Below, piece after piece: positions 40,506 to 40,825 of a DNA stretch of 40,825 nt. The stretch comes from Flavobacteriaceae bacterium (GTDB lineage Bacteria > Bacteroidota > Bacteroidia > Flavobacteriales > Flavobacteriaceae). Position numbers and translations under genes: made by a program. The stretch spans positions 1 through 40,825 of the forward strand of contig JANTFW010000010.1 of NCBI GenBank assembly GCA_024763245.1, in the 5' to 3' direction. Positions within the stretch are counted from its first letter, which is position 1; each line of letters opens with the position of its first letter. Under the pieces are notes generated by a model, which made no database searches, was not told where the DNA came from, and saw only the letters and a program-made list of their open reading frames with translations.

Positions 40506-40825
40506 CTACCTCCTCACCAGGCTAAAGTGTCCTTTTTTAGTGCGTCCATCTTCGAGTTCTACGGAGAACCAATAATCGGTAGAGGGGAGTTTATAGCCGT
40601 TGAACTTACCGTCCCATCCTGGACCATTAGGGTCTATCTTAGCCAAGAGTTTACCAAACCTATCGTAGATATAAATCTTTGCTCCGGGTTGGGTAGCTGC
40701 GCCTAGCAATTGCCAAGTGTCATTATATCCGTCACCATTGGGCGTAAAGAATCGCATATAGTCTACAATTACAAAACTCAGCTGTGTGGTCATACAACCG
40801 TTTAGATCGCGTATAGCCAATGTAT
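40506..40825 (-). CDS. C-terminal part of a T9SS type B-sorted surface protein (partial)
   Basis: The frame is open to the right edge, so only the last 106 residues are seen. The start (T-L-A-I-R-D-L-N-G-C, then TTQLSFVIVDY) looks like the end of a SprB/PKD-type adhesin repeat. FFTPNGDGYNDTWQLLG, IYIYDRFGKLLAKIDPNGPGWDGKFNG and LPSTDYWFSVEL then give the classic gliding-motility-associated C-terminal domain (type B T9SS sorting signal), ending GHFSLVRR. The whole protein is probably a large secreted adhesin or gliding-related protein. The first 51 bases beyond its stop (40455-40505) show no clear terminator. Confidence 0.92.
   Translation of the reverse strand, partial: TLAIRDLNGCMTTQLSFVIVDYMRFFTPNGDGYNDTWQLLGAATQPGAKIYIYDRFGKLLAKIDPNGPGWDGKFNGYKLPSTDYWFSVELEDGRTKKGHFSLVRR

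Noticed and set aside
1-40825. Search for mobile elements, phage genes, CRISPR arrays, toxin-antitoxin pairs or defence genes.
   Set aside because: No transposase, integrase, regularly spaced repeats or defence-type domains were seen; gene content and composition are uniform and core-like.

Overview
The window is low-GC DNA from a member of the Bacteroidota, most likely the family Flavobacteriaceae. The signs are direct: many genes sit just downstream of a TAnnTTTG -7 element (the Bacteroidota sigma-A pattern), Shine-Dalgarno sequences are weak or absent, and the families are typical of the group (DUF3276/PUR, DUF1573, DUF6089/PorG-like, tandem OmpH, a long NusB, a type B T9SS sorting domain). 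I cannot name genus or species. Most of the window is conserved housekeeping sequence. I see no IS element, prophage, CRISPR array or composition break. No stretch longer than 300 bases lacks a gene; the longest are about 225 bp (mreB-mreC), 198 bp (ABC exporter-nusB) and 176 bp (tetR-valS).

Layout from left to right. 1-3.8 kb: the tail of an unidentified gene overlapping a CCA-adding enzyme, then on the minus strand a DUF3276 nucleic-acid-binding protein and a full-length ABC exporter. 3.9-7.5 kb, plus strand: nusB, a DUF1573 lipoprotein, yajC, a YbbR/CdaR-like membrane protein and coaE. 7.7-10 kb: a histidine kinase and an OmpR-type regulator resembling RprX/RprY, preceded by phased TTAAT repeats. 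10-15.8 kb, minus strand: a compact six-gene cassette (TetR regulator, LolA-like periplasmic protein, two FtsX/MacB-type permeases, ATPase, outer-membrane barrel) with a promoter and a palindromic TetR-type operator in front. 15.9-21.5 kb: valS, divergent from a secreted DUF1573 protein, then a saccharopine-dehydrogenase-family enzyme convergent with murI. 21.5-26.9 kb, minus strand: an envelope operon reading PorG-like barrel, uppS, bamA, ompH, ompH. 27-29.7 kb: prfA and purH. 29.8-35.6 kb: the elongation cluster mreB, mreC, mreD, mrdA (PBP2), rodA. 35.6-37.6 kb, minus strand: rpsT, tRNA-Glu(UUC) and proS. 37.6-40.8 kb: a low-complexity Tyr/Arg-rich lipoprotein, a FadL/OmpP1-family barrel, and the 3' end of a large T9SS type B-sorted surface protein that runs off the right edge.

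How the parts fit: several blocks concern building the Gram-negative envelope (undecaprenyl carrier, BamA and OmpH chaperones, a T9SS barrel, Rod complex, MurI). Translation genes are scattered between them (CCA-adding enzyme, valS, proS, prfA, rpsT, tRNA-Glu). The visible tRNA gene does not encode CCA, so it depends on the CCA-adding enzyme at the left end. The most system-like accessory unit is the TetR/LolA-like/ABC/barrel cassette. It spans regulator, inner membrane, periplasm and outer membrane in one operon, which suggests a dedicated trans-envelope transport pathway of unknown cargo.

Several start codons were moved inward from the longest open frame because a promoter, a terminator or a neighbouring gene occupies the extension (cdaR-like, valS, the long ompH, bamA, prfA, proS, fadL-like). 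All functions are assigned by reading the sequence; no database search was run.
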